This document shows, piece by piece, positions 1 to 10,875 of a DNA stretch of 64,000 nucleotides. Positions within the stretch are counted from its first letter, which is position 1. Each line of letters opens with the position of its first letter. The stretch lies in contig NZ_AYMU01000007.1 in assembly GCF_000633395.1 (NCBI RefSeq), forward strand, positions 248,001 to 312,000. Direction: 5' to 3'. The stretch comes from Pseudomonas sp. PH1b (lineage in GTDB: Bacteria > Pseudomonadota > Gammaproteobacteria > Pseudomonadales > Pseudomonadaceae). Under the pieces are notes generated by a model. The model ran no database searches. It worked only from the letters and a program-made list of their open reading frames with translations, and was not told where the DNA came from. Position numbers and translations under genes: made by a program.

Positions 1-2371
<2,371 letters not shown>

Positions 2372-2383
2372 TCCGCAGGGACG

Positions 2384-2411
2384 CGCTTGCCGGTTCATCT
2401 ACCGGCAAGCG
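2384..2411 (+). terminator. Stem-loop after ligA
   Basis: An 11-bp perfect stem (arms 2384-2394 and 2401-2411) with a 6-base loop begins 13 bases after the ligA stop. There is no real T-tract, so it may be a weak or Rho-assisted terminator. Confidence 0.5.
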
Positions 2412-2486
2412 AGTTTCGGCAAGGTCTGGGGAACGCTGGAGCGGCCAGGATGATCTAGTCTTGGCAAGCTTCAGGGGGAGTTCGAC

Positions 2487-3653
2487 ATGCACCGTTTCTT
2501 CGAGCAGCTCAGTTCGCGGATTGCCGCACCTTTCGTCGCTGATCGTTCACGCAACAGCAGAGTCTGCTCGTGCCGTTGCGGGCAGTCGCTGTTCTTTCGC
2601 AACAGCCAGTGCCTGGCCTGCTCGGCCCTGGTGGGCTATGAGCCGCAGTCGGGCTGCCTGTCTTCCCTGCAACCGGGGCCGGTCTTCGATACTTGGATAC
2701 TGGATGCCGCACCGAAGGGCGGGGCCTTCAAGCGTTGCGCCAACCTCGACACTCCCGCCGCCTGTAATTGGCTGCTGCCGGCACACTTGGCCGGCACCCT
2801 GTGTGTGGCTTGTCGCCTCAATCGCACCATTCCCGACTTGTCTGTTCCCGAAAACCCGGAGCGCTGGCGCAAGGTCGAGATCGCCAAGCGCCGCCTGGTG
2901 GCGCAGCTGTTCGCCCTCGGGTTGCAGATGGTTCCCAAAAGCGAAGATGAAGAGCGGGGGCTGGCCTTTGATTTCATCGGCGCCGACCTGCAGGGCAGGG
3001 CGCCCACCACTGGGCATGCCAAGGGTTTGATCACCCTGGACATCAAGGAGGCCGATGACGCTCACCGTGAAGGGGTGCGGGCGCAGATGCACGAGCCTTA
3101 CCGTACCCTGCTCGGGCACTTTCGCCATGAGGTGGGGCACTACTACTGGGATCGGCTGATTGCCCGCAGCGCCTGGCTGGAGCCCTTTCGCGGCCTGTTC
3201 GGAGACGAGCGCTACAGTTATGCCGAGGCCTTGGACCGGCATTACCAGAAAGGTGCGCCGAGCGGTTGGCAGCAGAGCCATGTCAGCGCCTACGCCACTA
3301 TGCATCCCTGGGAAGATTGGGCGGAAACCTGGGCTCACTACCTGCACATGATGGACGCGGTGGACACTGCCCTGGGGTTCGGTCTGAGTGCCCGAGACGT
3401 GGATCTCGACTACCAGCCGTTCCCCTTGAGTGCCCTGTACGATCCGCAACATCCGGGCGGCTTGGCGTTCCTGGCTTTCGTCAATGCCTGGATCGAGCTG
3501 GCTGGCATGCTCAATGAGCTGTCGCGGAGCATGGGCCAAGCGGATTTCTACCCCTTCATCCTGTCGCCGCCGGTGATTGCCAAGCTGCATTTCATTCACC
3601 TGGTGATCCAGCAGGAAGGTGGCCGGGCCGACGAAGTGCTGTCTCTGGACTGA
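2487..3653 (+). CDS. Putative zinc-binding metallopeptidase with N-terminal zinc ribbon (COG4307-like)
   Basis: This 388-residue protein opens with a Cys-rich zinc ribbon (CxCG near residue 30, then CxxC). A CVAC motif lies around residue 110. A metallopeptidase signature HEVGH sits at residues 214-218: H214 and H218 would bind zinc and E215 would be the general base. No signal peptide or membrane segment is visible, so it is probably cytoplasmic. The start has a strong GGGGGAG ribosome site 8 bases upstream. It follows ligA in the same direction, but the stem-loop between them suggests separate transcription. The family is widespread in proteobacteria. Its substrate is unknown, and proteolytic activity is inferred only from the HExxH motif. 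Confidence 0.85.
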   Translation: MHRFFEQLSSRIAAPFVADRSRNSRVCSCRCGQSLFFRNSQCLACSALVGYEPQSGCLSSLQPGPVFDTWILDAAPKGGAFKRCANLDTPAACNWLLPAHLAGTLCVACRLNRTIPDLSVPENPERWRKVEIAKRRLVAQLFALGLQMVPKSEDEERGLAFDFIGADLQGRAPTTGHAKGLITLDIKEADDAHREGVRAQMHEPYRTLLGHFRHEVGHYYWDRLIARSAWLEPFRGLFGDERYSYAEALDRHYQKGAPSGWQQSHVSAYATMHPWEDWAETWAHYLHMMDAVDTALGFGLSARDVDLDYQPFPLSALYDPQHPGGLAFLAFVNAWIELAGMLNELSRSMGQADFYPFILSPPVIAKLHFIHLVIQQEGGRADEVLSLD

Positions 3654-3896
3654 CCGGGTTGGCGTTGCCCGGGGAGCTGTTGGCGCAACCTGCGCTGGGC
3701 GCGGTAGTGGCTCTTGTCCTGAGCTGCCGAATCCGGCGGCAGGTTGGTGTCGCCGCAATTGGGCGTCAATCCCGGTCGGTCATCCGCCTGCCGCCGACTC
3801 GCTACCCGCGCGAGCGAGCGAGCTCACACCGGGTTTTCCCCCAGGCAAGATCCAAGTGCTTGAAGCTCATCAGATTTTTTAATCTGCAACGAGCGG

Positions 3897-3924
3897 TTGT
3901 AAGTTCGATTCAGATAGGTACAAT
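3897..3924 (+). promoter_or_regulatory. Predicted sigma-70 promoter of ffs
   Basis: A TTGTAA -35 element (3897-3902) and a TACAAT -10 element (3919-3924) are separated by 16 bases, placing transcription start near 3931, about 20 bases before the folded SRP RNA. Both hexamers are close to consensus. The extra 5' bases would be removed by processing. Confidence 0.6.
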
Positions 3925-3951
3925 GGCGCGGCTCGCCGTCAGGTGAGCGTC

Positions 3952-4073
3952 GTTATGGTGACCCCATCGGTCCCCCCGCAACGATTACCCGTGAACCTGG
4001 TCAGAGCCGGAAGGCAGCAGCCACAGCGGGAACATTGTGTGCCGGGGTGTGGCTGGTGGGGTTGCCTCCATAA
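3952..4073 (+). ncRNA. ffs: Signal recognition particle 4.5S RNA
   Basis: This is the RNA scaffold of the bacterial SRP, which with Ffh targets inner-membrane proteins co-translationally. The Ffh-binding helix is visible as the asymmetric-loop strand GGTCAGAGCCGGAAGGCAGC, with its GGAA tetraloop, around 4000-4020, and the opposite strand carries GTGTGCCGGGGTGT around 4037-4050. The outer ends pair as well: GTTATGG at 3952-3958 matches the CCATAAC at 4067-4073. The mature ends are set from this closing helix and are approximate; a core-model search would probably mark a shorter interval inside it. No protein gene overlaps it. The 245 bases between it and the next gene show no clear feature beyond a weak imperfect hairpin near 4231-4258. 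Confidence 0.93.
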
Positions 4074-4318
4074 CGCCCCTCGTTGGTCCTCGACGAGTGT
4101 GTTCAAGTTATTCGCACATTACACAGCCATGCAGCCTTTCCCGGTTGCGTGTTTTTTGTCGTTCGTGCATTTCTTTCGTGCAGCACAGTGACGAGTCCCT
4201 GTATGCCTGCCAAGGCGACGACTTCCCGGGCGAGGGAGCATTGCTGCCATCGCCCTCGGTTGTTGAATGGATTAATGCGTGATCTTTCCTGATTTGCCAT
4301 GCGCAGCAAGGAGCAGTA

Positions 4319-4822
4319 ATGGCGCTTACCAGCAAGATTTCTCCCTACGACGATCAGTGGCCCCAGGGCTTCATCAGCGAGAAAAAGCGCATAGCCAAGG
4401 GGTTCGGTGCCGAGCTCATGGCGATTCATCATGTCGGCAGCACGGCCGTGCCCGGGTTGGCGGCCAAGCCGGAAATCGACCTTCTGGCGGTGGTGTCCGA
4501 GCACAGGGATGTCACTGCCCGTATCGCCTTCATGATGGGCTTGGGTTATGTCCGGGGCTCGGATCTTTCGGCGGGTCATCACTTTTATCGGCGCGATGTC
4601 GATGGCGTACGCACCCACAAGGTGCATGTCTGTGTCCAGGGGCACGAGCAGATCGAGCGGATGCTGCGTTTTCGCGAGCTGTTGTGCCAGGACGATAGCC
4701 TTCGCCAGCAATACCAGGACTTGAAGCTGCAACTTGAGGCCAGCAACCGCCAAGGCATTGGTGAGTACCTGGCGCAAAAGGCGCCCTTTATCCAGGCGCT
4801 GCTAGATCGATATCGGCCGTGA
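4319..4822 (+). CDS. GrpB/UPF0157 family protein (nucleotidyltransferase fold)
   Basis: A 167-residue protein with the family hallmark HHVGSTAVPGLAAKPEID near residues 38-54, typical of the GrpB/UPF0157 group, whose fold is related to nucleotidyltransferases. Such domains also occur fused to dephospho-CoA kinases, but this one stands alone. A ribosome site AAGGAG lies 6 bases before the ATG. No signal peptide or membrane segment is seen. The biochemical role of free-standing members is not established, and the neighbours (SRP RNA, a LysR regulator) give no clue. Confidence 0.85.
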   Translation: MALTSKISPYDDQWPQGFISEKKRIAKGFGAELMAIHHVGSTAVPGLAAKPEIDLLAVVSEHRDVTARIAFMMGLGYVRGSDLSAGHHFYRRDVDGVRTHKVHVCVQGHEQIERMLRFRELLCQDDSLRQQYQDLKLQLEASNRQGIGEYLAQKAPFIQALLDRYRP

Positions 4823-5013
4823 CAGGTGCCTGCTCGGGCGCCAGGTCAGCGCCTGCAAATCCTCGGGCGACAGTCGGTGATACGGCGAAAGCGCATTGCC
4901 AGGCGTGAGCCCGAGGCGTAGCCGCTCTCGCGGTAATTTCGTCGCTGGTCATTGCTGCGCTTGAGCATCGCGCTGAAGCGCCGGCTCTATGTGTGCTGCA
5001 CTATGGGTTGCGC

Positions 5014-5880
5014 TCAGGTCGCCCATTTTTCCCGCAGCAACTGGGCAAATGCATCCCTTGCGTTGTGCCGCGTGACATCCCGATGCCAGACAAAGCGGTT
5101 GTCTACGGGCAGCAGATCGTCGAAGCGCTGCACGGTCAGTGTGGCCGACTGTGAGTAGCGCTCCAGCACGCCTTGGGGAATCAGCGAGACGCCGGCGCCA
5201 ACACTGACGCAGCCGATAATCGTGCCCCAACTGGCATATCCGGTAATCGGCAGGTTCAGTTCATGCCTGGCCAGCCAGTTTTCCAGGGCGCGGCGATAGG
5301 GGCAGCCTGTGGGCCACATGAACAGGTTCTGTCCCTGCAGATCGCCGGGGGTGCGGATCGGCGCGCTGGTGGCGCTGGAAATCAGCACCAGAGGCTCGCG
5401 ATAGAGCACGGTCTGTTGCAGTTTCGCCGGCAGGTGGTCGATGGCCACCAGGGCGCCGTCGATGCGTTGGTGCTGCAACTCTTCAAAGAGTTGCGACCAG
5501 GTGCCGGTTGTCAGTTCCACACTCACGTTTGGGTAGCGCCGGTGGTATTGCGCCAGCAGCGGCGGCAAGCGCCCGCCCGCACAGGATTCGATCGAGCCCA
5601 GGCGCAGCAGGCCGCTGGGTTCGGCCTGGCCGTCCACTGCGTGCTTGGCTTCGTCCACCAGGGCCAGGATGCGTTCGCTGTAGCCGAGGAAGATTTCGCC
5701 GGCGGGGCTGATCTTCAGGCCGCGTCCGATGCGGTTGAACAGGACTGTGCCCAGCTCGTTTTCCAGCTGCTTGAGGCGGTTGGTGATGTTGGAGGGAACG
5801 CAGTGCAATTGCTCGGCCGCACGGGCAATGCTGCCGGTGCGGGCCACTGCTCTCACCATCTTCAATTGGGCCAGTTCCAT
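5014..5880 (-). CDS. LysR-family transcriptional regulator
   Basis: A 288-residue regulator with the LysR N-terminal winged helix (residues about 1-60: MELAQLKMVRAVARTGSIAR, then the recognition helix ending in ITNRLKQLE) and a C-terminal periplasmic-binding-like co-inducer domain. It is divergent from the EamA exporter at 5982 with 101 bases between the start codons, the usual arrangement in which a LysR protein controls its neighbour. Its ligand cannot be read from the sequence. The 191 bases between its stop and the GrpB-like gene hold no supported gene. Confidence 0.92.
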   Translation of the reverse strand: MELAQLKMVRAVARTGSIARAAEQLHCVPSNITNRLKQLENELGTVLFNRIGRGLKISPAGEIFLGYSERILALVDEAKHAVDGQAEPSGLLRLGSIESCAGGRLPPLLAQYHRRYPNVSVELTTGTWSQLFEELQHQRIDGALVAIDHLPAKLQQTVLYREPLVLISSATSAPIRTPGDLQGQNLFMWPTGCPYRRALENWLARHELNLPITGYASWGTIIGCVSVGAGVSLIPQGVLERYSQSATLTVQRFDDLLPVDNRFVWHRDVTRHNARDAFAQLLREKWAT

Positions 5881-5981
5881 TGCTCAGTTCCAGTGAGTGA
5901 TTGGCTCAGTATCGGTTAATTGTAGTGAGGTGTTGAGGGCGGGACACTGGTTTTCCTCTTTTCTATGGGAATGCCTGTGTC

Positions 5982-6917
5982 GTGAAGATCTCGCCCGTGT
6001 TCAAGTTGGTGCTGGCCAGTGCTGCGGTGATTCTGTGCTGGGCCTATTCCCCGGTGGGGATCCATATTGGTCTGGAGGGCTACAGTCCCGGGCATCTGGC
6101 GTTGCTGCGCTTTCTGATCGCCTCGCTGTTCATGGGCGCAATGGCGCTGGTGTTGAACATTGCCCTGCCGCGCTGGCGCGATCTGCCCGGGTTGCTGGTG
6201 CTGGGCTTTTTTGCCATAGCCCTGCATCACGTCAGCCTCAACTATGGTCAGCAAGGCTTGAGTGCCGGGGCGTCCAGCGTACTGGCGCAGTCGGCGCCGA
6301 TCTTCAGCACCCTGATTGCGTTTTTCTGGCTCAAGGAACCGGTCAGCGGTTGGCGCTGGGGCTGCGTGCTAGTGGGGATGCTGGGAGCGGTGATCGTGGT
6401 GATGGGTGACCAGGGGCTGGGAGCGGTCGAGGTCCATGGCTTGCTGGTATTGCTGGCGGCGTTTTCCTGGGGGCTGTACTTCGTGTTGCAGCGGCGTTTT
6501 TCCGGGCGCTACGGGGTGCTGACCACGGTCTGCTACATGGTCTGGAGCGGCACCCTGTTGTTGACGGTCTATGCGCCAGGGTTGGCCCGGGCGGTAGCGC
6601 TGGCCCCGTGGCGGGTCAATCTGGCGGTGCTGTTGCTGGGATTGTTTCCCAGTGCATTGGCGTACCTGGCCTGGGCCTATGTCCTGGCACGGGTGGAAGT
6701 CAGTCGGGCGTCGATCGCCATGTACCTGATTCCGCCAGTGGCGATGCTGCTGGCCGCGACGGTGCTGGGAGAGCAGGTGCAGTCCAGCGTGGTGCTGGGG
6801 GCGGCAGTGGTACTGGGCAGCGTGATGGCGATGCAGGGCGAGGGGCGTTGGCGGCAATGCCGTACCGTTGCGAGCGCGCCAGGGGTGAAGCCACTGGAGA
6901 CTCGGGGGCGCGAGTAG
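5982..6917 (+). CDS. EamA/DMT-family transporter
   Basis: A 311-residue inner-membrane protein made of about ten hydrophobic helices in two EamA repeats (residues about 10-140 and 150-285), as in drug/metabolite exporters such as RhtA and YdcZ relatives. I chose the GTG at 5982 because the upstream ATGs run into a stop; it begins M-K-I-S-P just before the first helix. It is divergent from the LysR gene and is the likely target of that regulator. The substrate is unknown; amino acids or small metabolites are typical for the family. A hairpin follows the stop. Confidence 0.9.
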   Translation: MKISPVFKLVLASAAVILCWAYSPVGIHIGLEGYSPGHLALLRFLIASLFMGAMALVLNIALPRWRDLPGLLVLGFFAIALHHVSLNYGQQGLSAGASSVLAQSAPIFSTLIAFFWLKEPVSGWRWGCVLVGMLGAVIVVMGDQGLGAVEVHGLLVLLAAFSWGLYFVLQRRFSGRYGVLTTVCYMVWSGTLLLTVYAPGLARAVALAPWRVNLAVLLLGLFPSALAYLAWAYVLARVEVSRASIAMYLIPPVAMLLAATVLGEQVQSSVVLGAAVVLGSVMAMQGEGRWRQCRTVASAPGVKPLETRGRE

Positions 6918-6932
6918 CCTGGTTGCGCGTGA

Positions 6933-6957
6933 CAACGCCCCGCGGGGCGGGGCGTTG
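6933..6957. terminator. Hairpin between convergent genes
   Basis: A perfect 11-bp stem with a GGG loop lies between the convergent exporter and DUF2167 genes and could serve both strands. Neither side has a T-tract, so efficiency is uncertain. Confidence 0.5.
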
Positions 6958-6969
6958 TGCCAGGGCGGA

Positions 6970-7863
6970 TCAGCCTTTTTTCTTGAACAGCCTGCCAACC
7001 AGCGCAGCGAGGGCGAGCACACCCACGACAATGAATTTCTTGCCGGCCAGGAGCAGTACCCCAAGCTTGGCGAACAGCCCGGCCTTGCTAGCGATGCCGC
7101 CGGCCACCAGGGCGGCGAGTCCATAGGAGGCGAGCTTGTCGGTGCTCGGGTTGTAGTCGGCGTAGCGATTGCCGTCGGTGAAGTTGGTGAAGGCCAGGAC
7201 CTTGGGGATCTCGCGCTTAATGGTCGGCAGGTCATCCATGGAGGCAACTGCGTTGAGTTCCAGCACGCCTTCGCGGCCCAGTACGCGGATGCTGTAGTTC
7301 AGGGTGTTGCTCTCGGCGCCTTCGGCCTTGAGCTCGCGGGCCCAGTACATCTTGTGGGATTGTGCGTCGTAGCTGGGCTGTTCGGCCCAGCCCAGCAGGT
7401 GGATGGCGCCGTAGCCTTGTTCCTTGCGCTGCTTGTTATCTTCCTTGTCCGCCTCCTGCATCTGTTCGAGCAGTTCCTTGTAGTCGATCTTCGCCGCGTC
7501 ATCGTCGGAGATATGACCGTCATCCTTGTAGCTGATGATTACGCCCCAGCCTTCGGCGGACAGCGGGCTGACCGCGCTGGGCACGATCATGCCCAGGGTG
7601 GTGAAGCCGGGTGGGTTGCCCCAGCCTTCGGTCAGCAGCTTCTCGGTATCTTTGGGGGTGAGGTAGTAGAACTCGTTGCTCAGGTCGAGGCTGGCGATGT
7701 CCCCGGGCAGCTTGACCTTGCCGTGGCGTGGCGAGAGCGAAGCAAGGAACTGTTCGGCGCTCTGGGCCTCGGCGTCCTTGTTCTCGCTCGGTGCGTCGGC
7801 CAGGGCCAGGAATGAGGTGGCGCAGAGGACGGCCATGGCCATCAAGAGTCGCAGGTACTTCAT
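6970..7863 (-). CDS. DUF2167 membrane protein
   Basis: A 297-residue protein with an N-terminal signal sequence (cleavage plausible after LADA, residue 23-24), a central extracytoplasmic region with the DUF2167 pattern (FYYLTPKDTEKLL, GFTTLGMIVP, GWGVIISYKDDGHI), and one or two hydrophobic C-terminal segments (about residues 245-290) ending in a basic RLFKKKG tail. This predicts a periplasmic domain anchored at the C-terminus in the inner membrane. I know no defined function for the family. The gene appears monocistronic, with convergent and same-strand neighbours well separated. Confidence 0.85.
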   Translation of the reverse strand: MKYLRLLMAMAVLCATSFLALADAPSENKDAEAQSAEQFLASLSPRHGKVKLPGDIASLDLSNEFYYLTPKDTEKLLTEGWGNPPGFTTLGMIVPSAVSPLSAEGWGVIISYKDDGHISDDDAAKIDYKELLEQMQEADKEDNKQRKEQGYGAIHLLGWAEQPSYDAQSHKMYWARELKAEGAESNTLNYSIRVLGREGVLELNAVASMDDLPTIKREIPKVLAFTNFTDGNRYADYNPSTDKLASYGLAALVAGGIASKAGLFAKLGVLLLAGKKFIVVGVLALAALVGRLFKKKG

Positions 7864-8015
7864 CGTATTCCCTTACATTCTGTGACAAGTTGGCGGGGAG
7901 GATAACGATGAGCGCGCCTGGGCTCAATGAGACGTTTCTTTTTGTTTCCGGCGAGGATCAGGGGCGGAGCGTCGCGGGAAGGGCGCGGGGGCAGCGCCAC
8001 TTCGCCGTGGGCGGG

Positions 8016-8387
8016 TCAGTCGAGGTTCAGGTAGAGCACGCGCAAGCGGTGCCCGTCGGGGTCGAGGGCAACCAGGGTGTAGCCGAAATCCATCAAGGTG
8101 GGGGGCAGGGCAATGGTCATGCCCAGGGCTTGCCAGTGCCGGTACAGTTCATCCACGGCTTCGCGGCTGTCCACCGCCCAGCCCAGCTCGCCGCCACCGC
8201 CGGTTGCCGCGGCGCTGGGCTCCACGGTGTGGCGGGACCACAGGCCGAGCTTGATGCCCGAATCGAGGATGAACAGGGCGAAGGTCTGCGATGATTCCAC
8301 CGGCGACTTGTTCAGCAGGCGGCTGTAGAAGGCTGCACTGACGGCGGGGCTGTCCACGTAAAGCAGGAAATAGGTATGGGTGATCAT
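8016..8387 (-). CDS. VOC-family (glyoxalase/bleomycin-resistance-like) protein
   Basis: A 123-residue single-domain protein with the vicinal-oxygen-chelate layout: an N-terminal ITHTYFLLYVDSP strand, an 'AFYSRLL' helix and a C-terminal stretch FGYTLVALDPDGHRLRVLY, where the DPDGH motif is typical of this superfamily. The pattern resembles PhnB/drug-resistance-like members rather than lactoylglutathione lyase. Substrate unknown. Confidence 0.85.
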   Translation of the reverse strand: MITHTYFLLYVDSPAVSAAFYSRLLNKSPVESSQTFALFILDSGIKLGLWSRHTVEPSAAATGGGGELGWAVDSREAVDELYRHWQALGMTIALPPTLMDFGYTLVALDPDGHRLRVLYLNLD

Positions 8388-8470
8388 GACGACTCCAGGC
8401 TCCTTGGGGCTGTGCGAAGGGCATCAGCTTATGCGCTGGGTCTGTCAGTTCCTGTCAGGAGTGGAGATTG

Positions 8471-8513
8471 AAAAGAGGCCCGTTTATCAGGGGGCGATAA
8501 GCGTGCCTCTTTT
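8471..8513 (-). terminator. Rho-independent terminator of the XRE gene
   Basis: On the minus strand, 18 bases after the XRE stop, a long stem pairs AAAAGAGGC with GCCTCTTTT, extended inwards by a partly G-U helix. The outer end supplies a T-rich tract. Confidence 0.7.
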
Positions 8514-8531
8514 GTTGATGTGTTGCGGGGC

Positions 8532-8846
8532 TCAAGGCTTGGACAAGGCCTGGTCTACCGCTGCTATCAGCTTTCCCAGATCCTTCGGGGTGGCTTTGTG
8601 AATGACACCGAACAAATAAGCCCGCTGTTCCTCTTCGTCACCCAGATCGGCAAAGAAGGCTTTCAGCTTCACTCCCAGTGCTTCGGCTAGTAGAAATAGA
8701 GCTTCAACGCTGGGGGTGTAGGTGCCGGTTTCGAAGCGGCTGATGGTTTTTGGGTCAAAACCGGTTTTTTCACCTAGTTCAGCCTGAGTAAGCCCCGCTA
8801 CCTTTCGATAGCGCTTGATGGCTGCACCCAAACTTGAAATTTGCAT
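8532..8846 (-). CDS. XRE-family helix-turn-helix regulator
   Basis: A 104-residue Cro/CI-type DNA-binding protein. The HTH covers roughly residues 6-60 (LGAAIKRYRKVAGLTQAELG through the recognition helix FDPKTISRFETG). The tail of about 40 residues has no recognisable enzymatic domain. It has its own terminator and no partner gene on its strand. On its upstream side lies a 445-bp region with a promoter pointing the other way, the natural place for its operator. What it regulates is unknown. Confidence 0.88.
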   Translation of the reverse strand: MQISSLGAAIKRYRKVAGLTQAELGEKTGFDPKTISRFETGTYTPSVEALFLLAEALGVKLKAFFADLGDEEEQRAYLFGVIHKATPKDLGKLIAAVDQALSKP

Positions 8847-8923
8847 CGCTCAATTCCCATTTAGAATCAAGAACTTAACGATAAATATTGGCATTAGACA
8901 ACACCACATCTCATCACCTTGCT

Positions 8924-8951
8924 TTGCAAAATGTGATGCATTTCGTAGAAT
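8924..8951 (+). promoter_or_regulatory. Predicted promoter divergent from XRE gene
   Basis: TTGCAA (8924-8929) and TAGAAT (8946-8951) are 16 bases apart, and a small palindrome with AAATG/CATTT arms lies between them. The position, about 80 bases upstream of the XRE start, would suit a site where the regulator represses divergent transcription. This is inference from motif match only. Confidence 0.4.
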
Positions 8952-8999
8952 CGGCGCTTCGGACAGGTATTTGGTGATCTAGTTTCAGAAGGCAGGTTT

Positions 9000-9038
9000 A
9001 TGAAACAAGAAATCATTGCATTTCCCTTGTTCACCTAA
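9000..9038 (+). other. 12-codon ORF (possible leader peptide or start of a decayed gene)
   Basis: ATG-initiated M-K-Q-E-I-I-A-F-P-L-F-T followed by TAA, with an AAGG ribosome-site-like run about 10 bases upstream and a promoter 50 bases upstream. The same frame then stays open to a TGA at 9201-9203, so a nonsense change at codon 13 of a 66-codon gene is as likely as a true leader. I do not recognise it. Confidence 0.25.
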
Positions 9039-9291
9039 ACCGGGGGCTTGGCAGAGGCTCGAACGTCTCGTAAATCCCGCCAACGTGCCGTCCGCCGTCC
9101 CTACCTGACGCCTTATCTGATCCTAGTTGATCTCCGTCGAATCGATGGTCAACTGCCGCGCAAACCGCTGTACGGCTGCAATCAGGGCGAACTTACCGAT
9201 TGAGTTGTACCGCCAGGAAAGTACATCGCGAATCAATCTATTACCGGTCTCCCGGTATCTGTTGATCGCAGGCTGTCTATGGAGTTCTAAA

Positions 9292-10857
9292 GTGCGTCTC
9301 AATTTGCCGGTCACCTCTGTTGAGCAGACCTTTCCCGACCAGCAGCGGCTCATATCCGCCACCGATACCAATAGTCACATCACCTATTGCAATGCCGAGT
9401 TTGCCGCCATGAGCGGATTCAGTCAGGCCGAGTTGATCGGCAGCACCCACAACCTGGTGCGTCATCCGGATATGCCCGCTGCGGTGTTCGAATCGATGTG
9501 GGGTTACCTCAAGGCCGGCCAGAGCTGGATGGGGGTCGTGAAGAACCGCTGCAAGAACGGCAACTTCTATTGGGTCAGCGCGTATGTCACGCCGATTCTC
9601 GAGAGCGGGCGGCTGGTAGGCTACGAGTCGGTCCGGGTCAAGCCGACGCGGCAGCAAGTCAGTCGTGCCGAGGCCTTGTATGCCCGGTTGCGTGCCGACA
9701 AGGCGCCGGTGTCTGCCTGGCGCCGCGTGGAAGCCGTTGCCCGCCCCTTGCTGCTGCCGGTGGCCTTGGCGCTGGGTTGTCTGGCGGCATTCACCTGGCT
9801 GCCGACGCTGGTGGCGCAGGGGGTGACGGTCGCGGCGTTCGTCGGGAGCGGTCTGCTGGCCCAGCGGCGCCTGGGGCAACAGCTCAAGCAAATCGTCAGC
9901 AGCACCCCCAACACCTTTGCCGACCCGATCTGTGCCCTGGCCTACAGTGATGCGCTGGGGCCGGCAGCGCAGTTGCAGATGATCCTGATCAGTGAGGAGG
10001 CGCGGCTGAAAACCGCCTTGACCCGCCTCAGCGACCTGGCCCGGCAGATGGCCACGGCGGCGGCCGACTCCAGCCAGTTGTCCAGCCGCACCGAGTCGGC
10101 CCTGTTGGAGCAGCGCGCGGAAACCGACATGACGGCCGCGGCCATGACCCAGATGGCGGCCTCGATCACCGAGGTTGCCGAACATGTGCAGCACACCGCC
10201 AGCGAGGCTCATACCGCCAATCTCCTGGCCCAGCAGGGCAGTCAGGTAGCGGGCACATCGCGCGATGCGATCCAGTTGCTGGCCCGCACGGTTACCCAGA
10301 TCAACCAGGCGGTGGGCGACCTGGCCGGGCAGACCCAGGACATCATGGTGGCGGCAAGCATGATCCAGGCGATCGCCGACCAGACCAACTTGCTGGCCCT
10401 GAACGCAGCCATCGAGGCGGCTCGGGCCGGTGAGCAGGGACGCGGCTTTGCCGTGGTCGCCGACGAGGTGCGAGCCCTGGCCGGCAAGACCCGCGAGTCG
10501 ACCCAGCAGATCCAGGGCATCATCCAGAGCCTGCGGGCCGGGGCCGACGAAGCGGTACAGATCGCCAGTCTCGGCATCGAGGAGGCGGAGCAGGGCGTGC
10601 AGCAAGTGCTGCAGGCGCAACAGGCCTTGCAGGGCATTGGCGCTGCGGTCGAGCGTATCACCGACATGAGCCAGCAGATGGCCGCAGCCTCCCAGGAGCA
10701 GTCCCACGTCGCCGAATCGGTTTCCGAACAGATCAACAGTGTCGCCGCCACGGTGCAGCGCACTGCCGAGAACGCCAGCGCCGGAGTGGTTCGTGGCGCC
10801 GAGCTGGAAAACATCTCTTCCGGGCTGCGGGCCCTGGTCGAGCGGTTCAACCGCTAG
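9292..10857 (+). CDS. Aer-like PAS-containing methyl-accepting chemotaxis protein
   Basis: A 521-residue energy/oxygen-taxis transducer, a paralogue of the Aer protein at 37477. The PAS domain (about residues 15-120) has the Aer-type pattern [20 protein letters not shown] and [10 protein letters not shown], which in Aer binds FAD. A hydrophobic segment (about 155-195) anchors it, and the cytoplasmic signalling hairpin contains [21 protein letters not shown] chose GTG at 9292 because it has GGAG 7 bases upstream and gives the same length as the paralogue; an upstream in-frame extension to 9127 lacks support. The PAS-GGDEF-EAL gene follows after 18 bases, so the two are probably co-transcribed, linking redox sensing to chemotaxis and c-di-GMP. 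Confidence 0.92.
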   Translation: MRLNLPVTSVEQTFPDQQRLISATDTNSHITYCNAEFAAMSGFSQAELIGSTHNLVRHPDMPAAVFESMWGYLKAGQSWMGVVKNRCKNGNFYWVSAYVTPILESGRLVGYESVRVKPTRQQVSRAEALYARLRADKAPVSAWRRVEAVARPLLLPVALALGCLAAFTWLPTLVAQGVTVAAFVGSGLLAQRRLGQQLKQIVSSTPNTFADPICALAYSDALGPAAQLQMILISEEARLKTALTRLSDLARQMATAAADSSQLSSRTESALLEQRAETDMTAAAMTQMAASITEVAEHVQHTASEAHTANLLAQQGSQVAGTSRDAIQLLARTVTQINQAVGDLAGQTQDIMVAASMIQAIADQTNLLALNAAIEAARAGEQGRGFAVVADEVRALAGKTRESTQQIQGIIQSLRAGADEAVQIASLGIEEAEQGVQQVLQAQQALQGIGAAVERITDMSQQMAAASQEQSHVAESVSEQINSVAATVQRTAENASAGVVRGAELENISSGLRALVERFNR

Positions 10858-10875
10858 CGACAGTGAGTTCGACTC

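Larger units (their letters stand above)
8847..9291. other. Gap between XRE gene and Aer-like gene; decayed coding-like sequence
   Basis: No intact gene of normal size is supported here. The region holds a good sigma-70-like promoter on the plus strand (8924-8951), a 12-codon ORF behind it (9000-9038) whose frame continues after the TAA without another stop to 9203, and on the minus strand an open segment 9123-9290 with plausible amino-acid composition. A short palindrome AAATG-N5-GCATTT overlaps the promoter (8929-8943). The picture is of remnants of older genes, or of a leader region, between the regulator and the transducer. Confidence 0.4.

Noticed and set aside
4823..5013. Minus-strand reading with coding-like text (SPYHRLSPEDLQALTW) between the GrpB-like and LysR genes
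   Set aside because: Short, lacks a start in frame, and I could not match it to a family; it may be a remnant but support is too thin.
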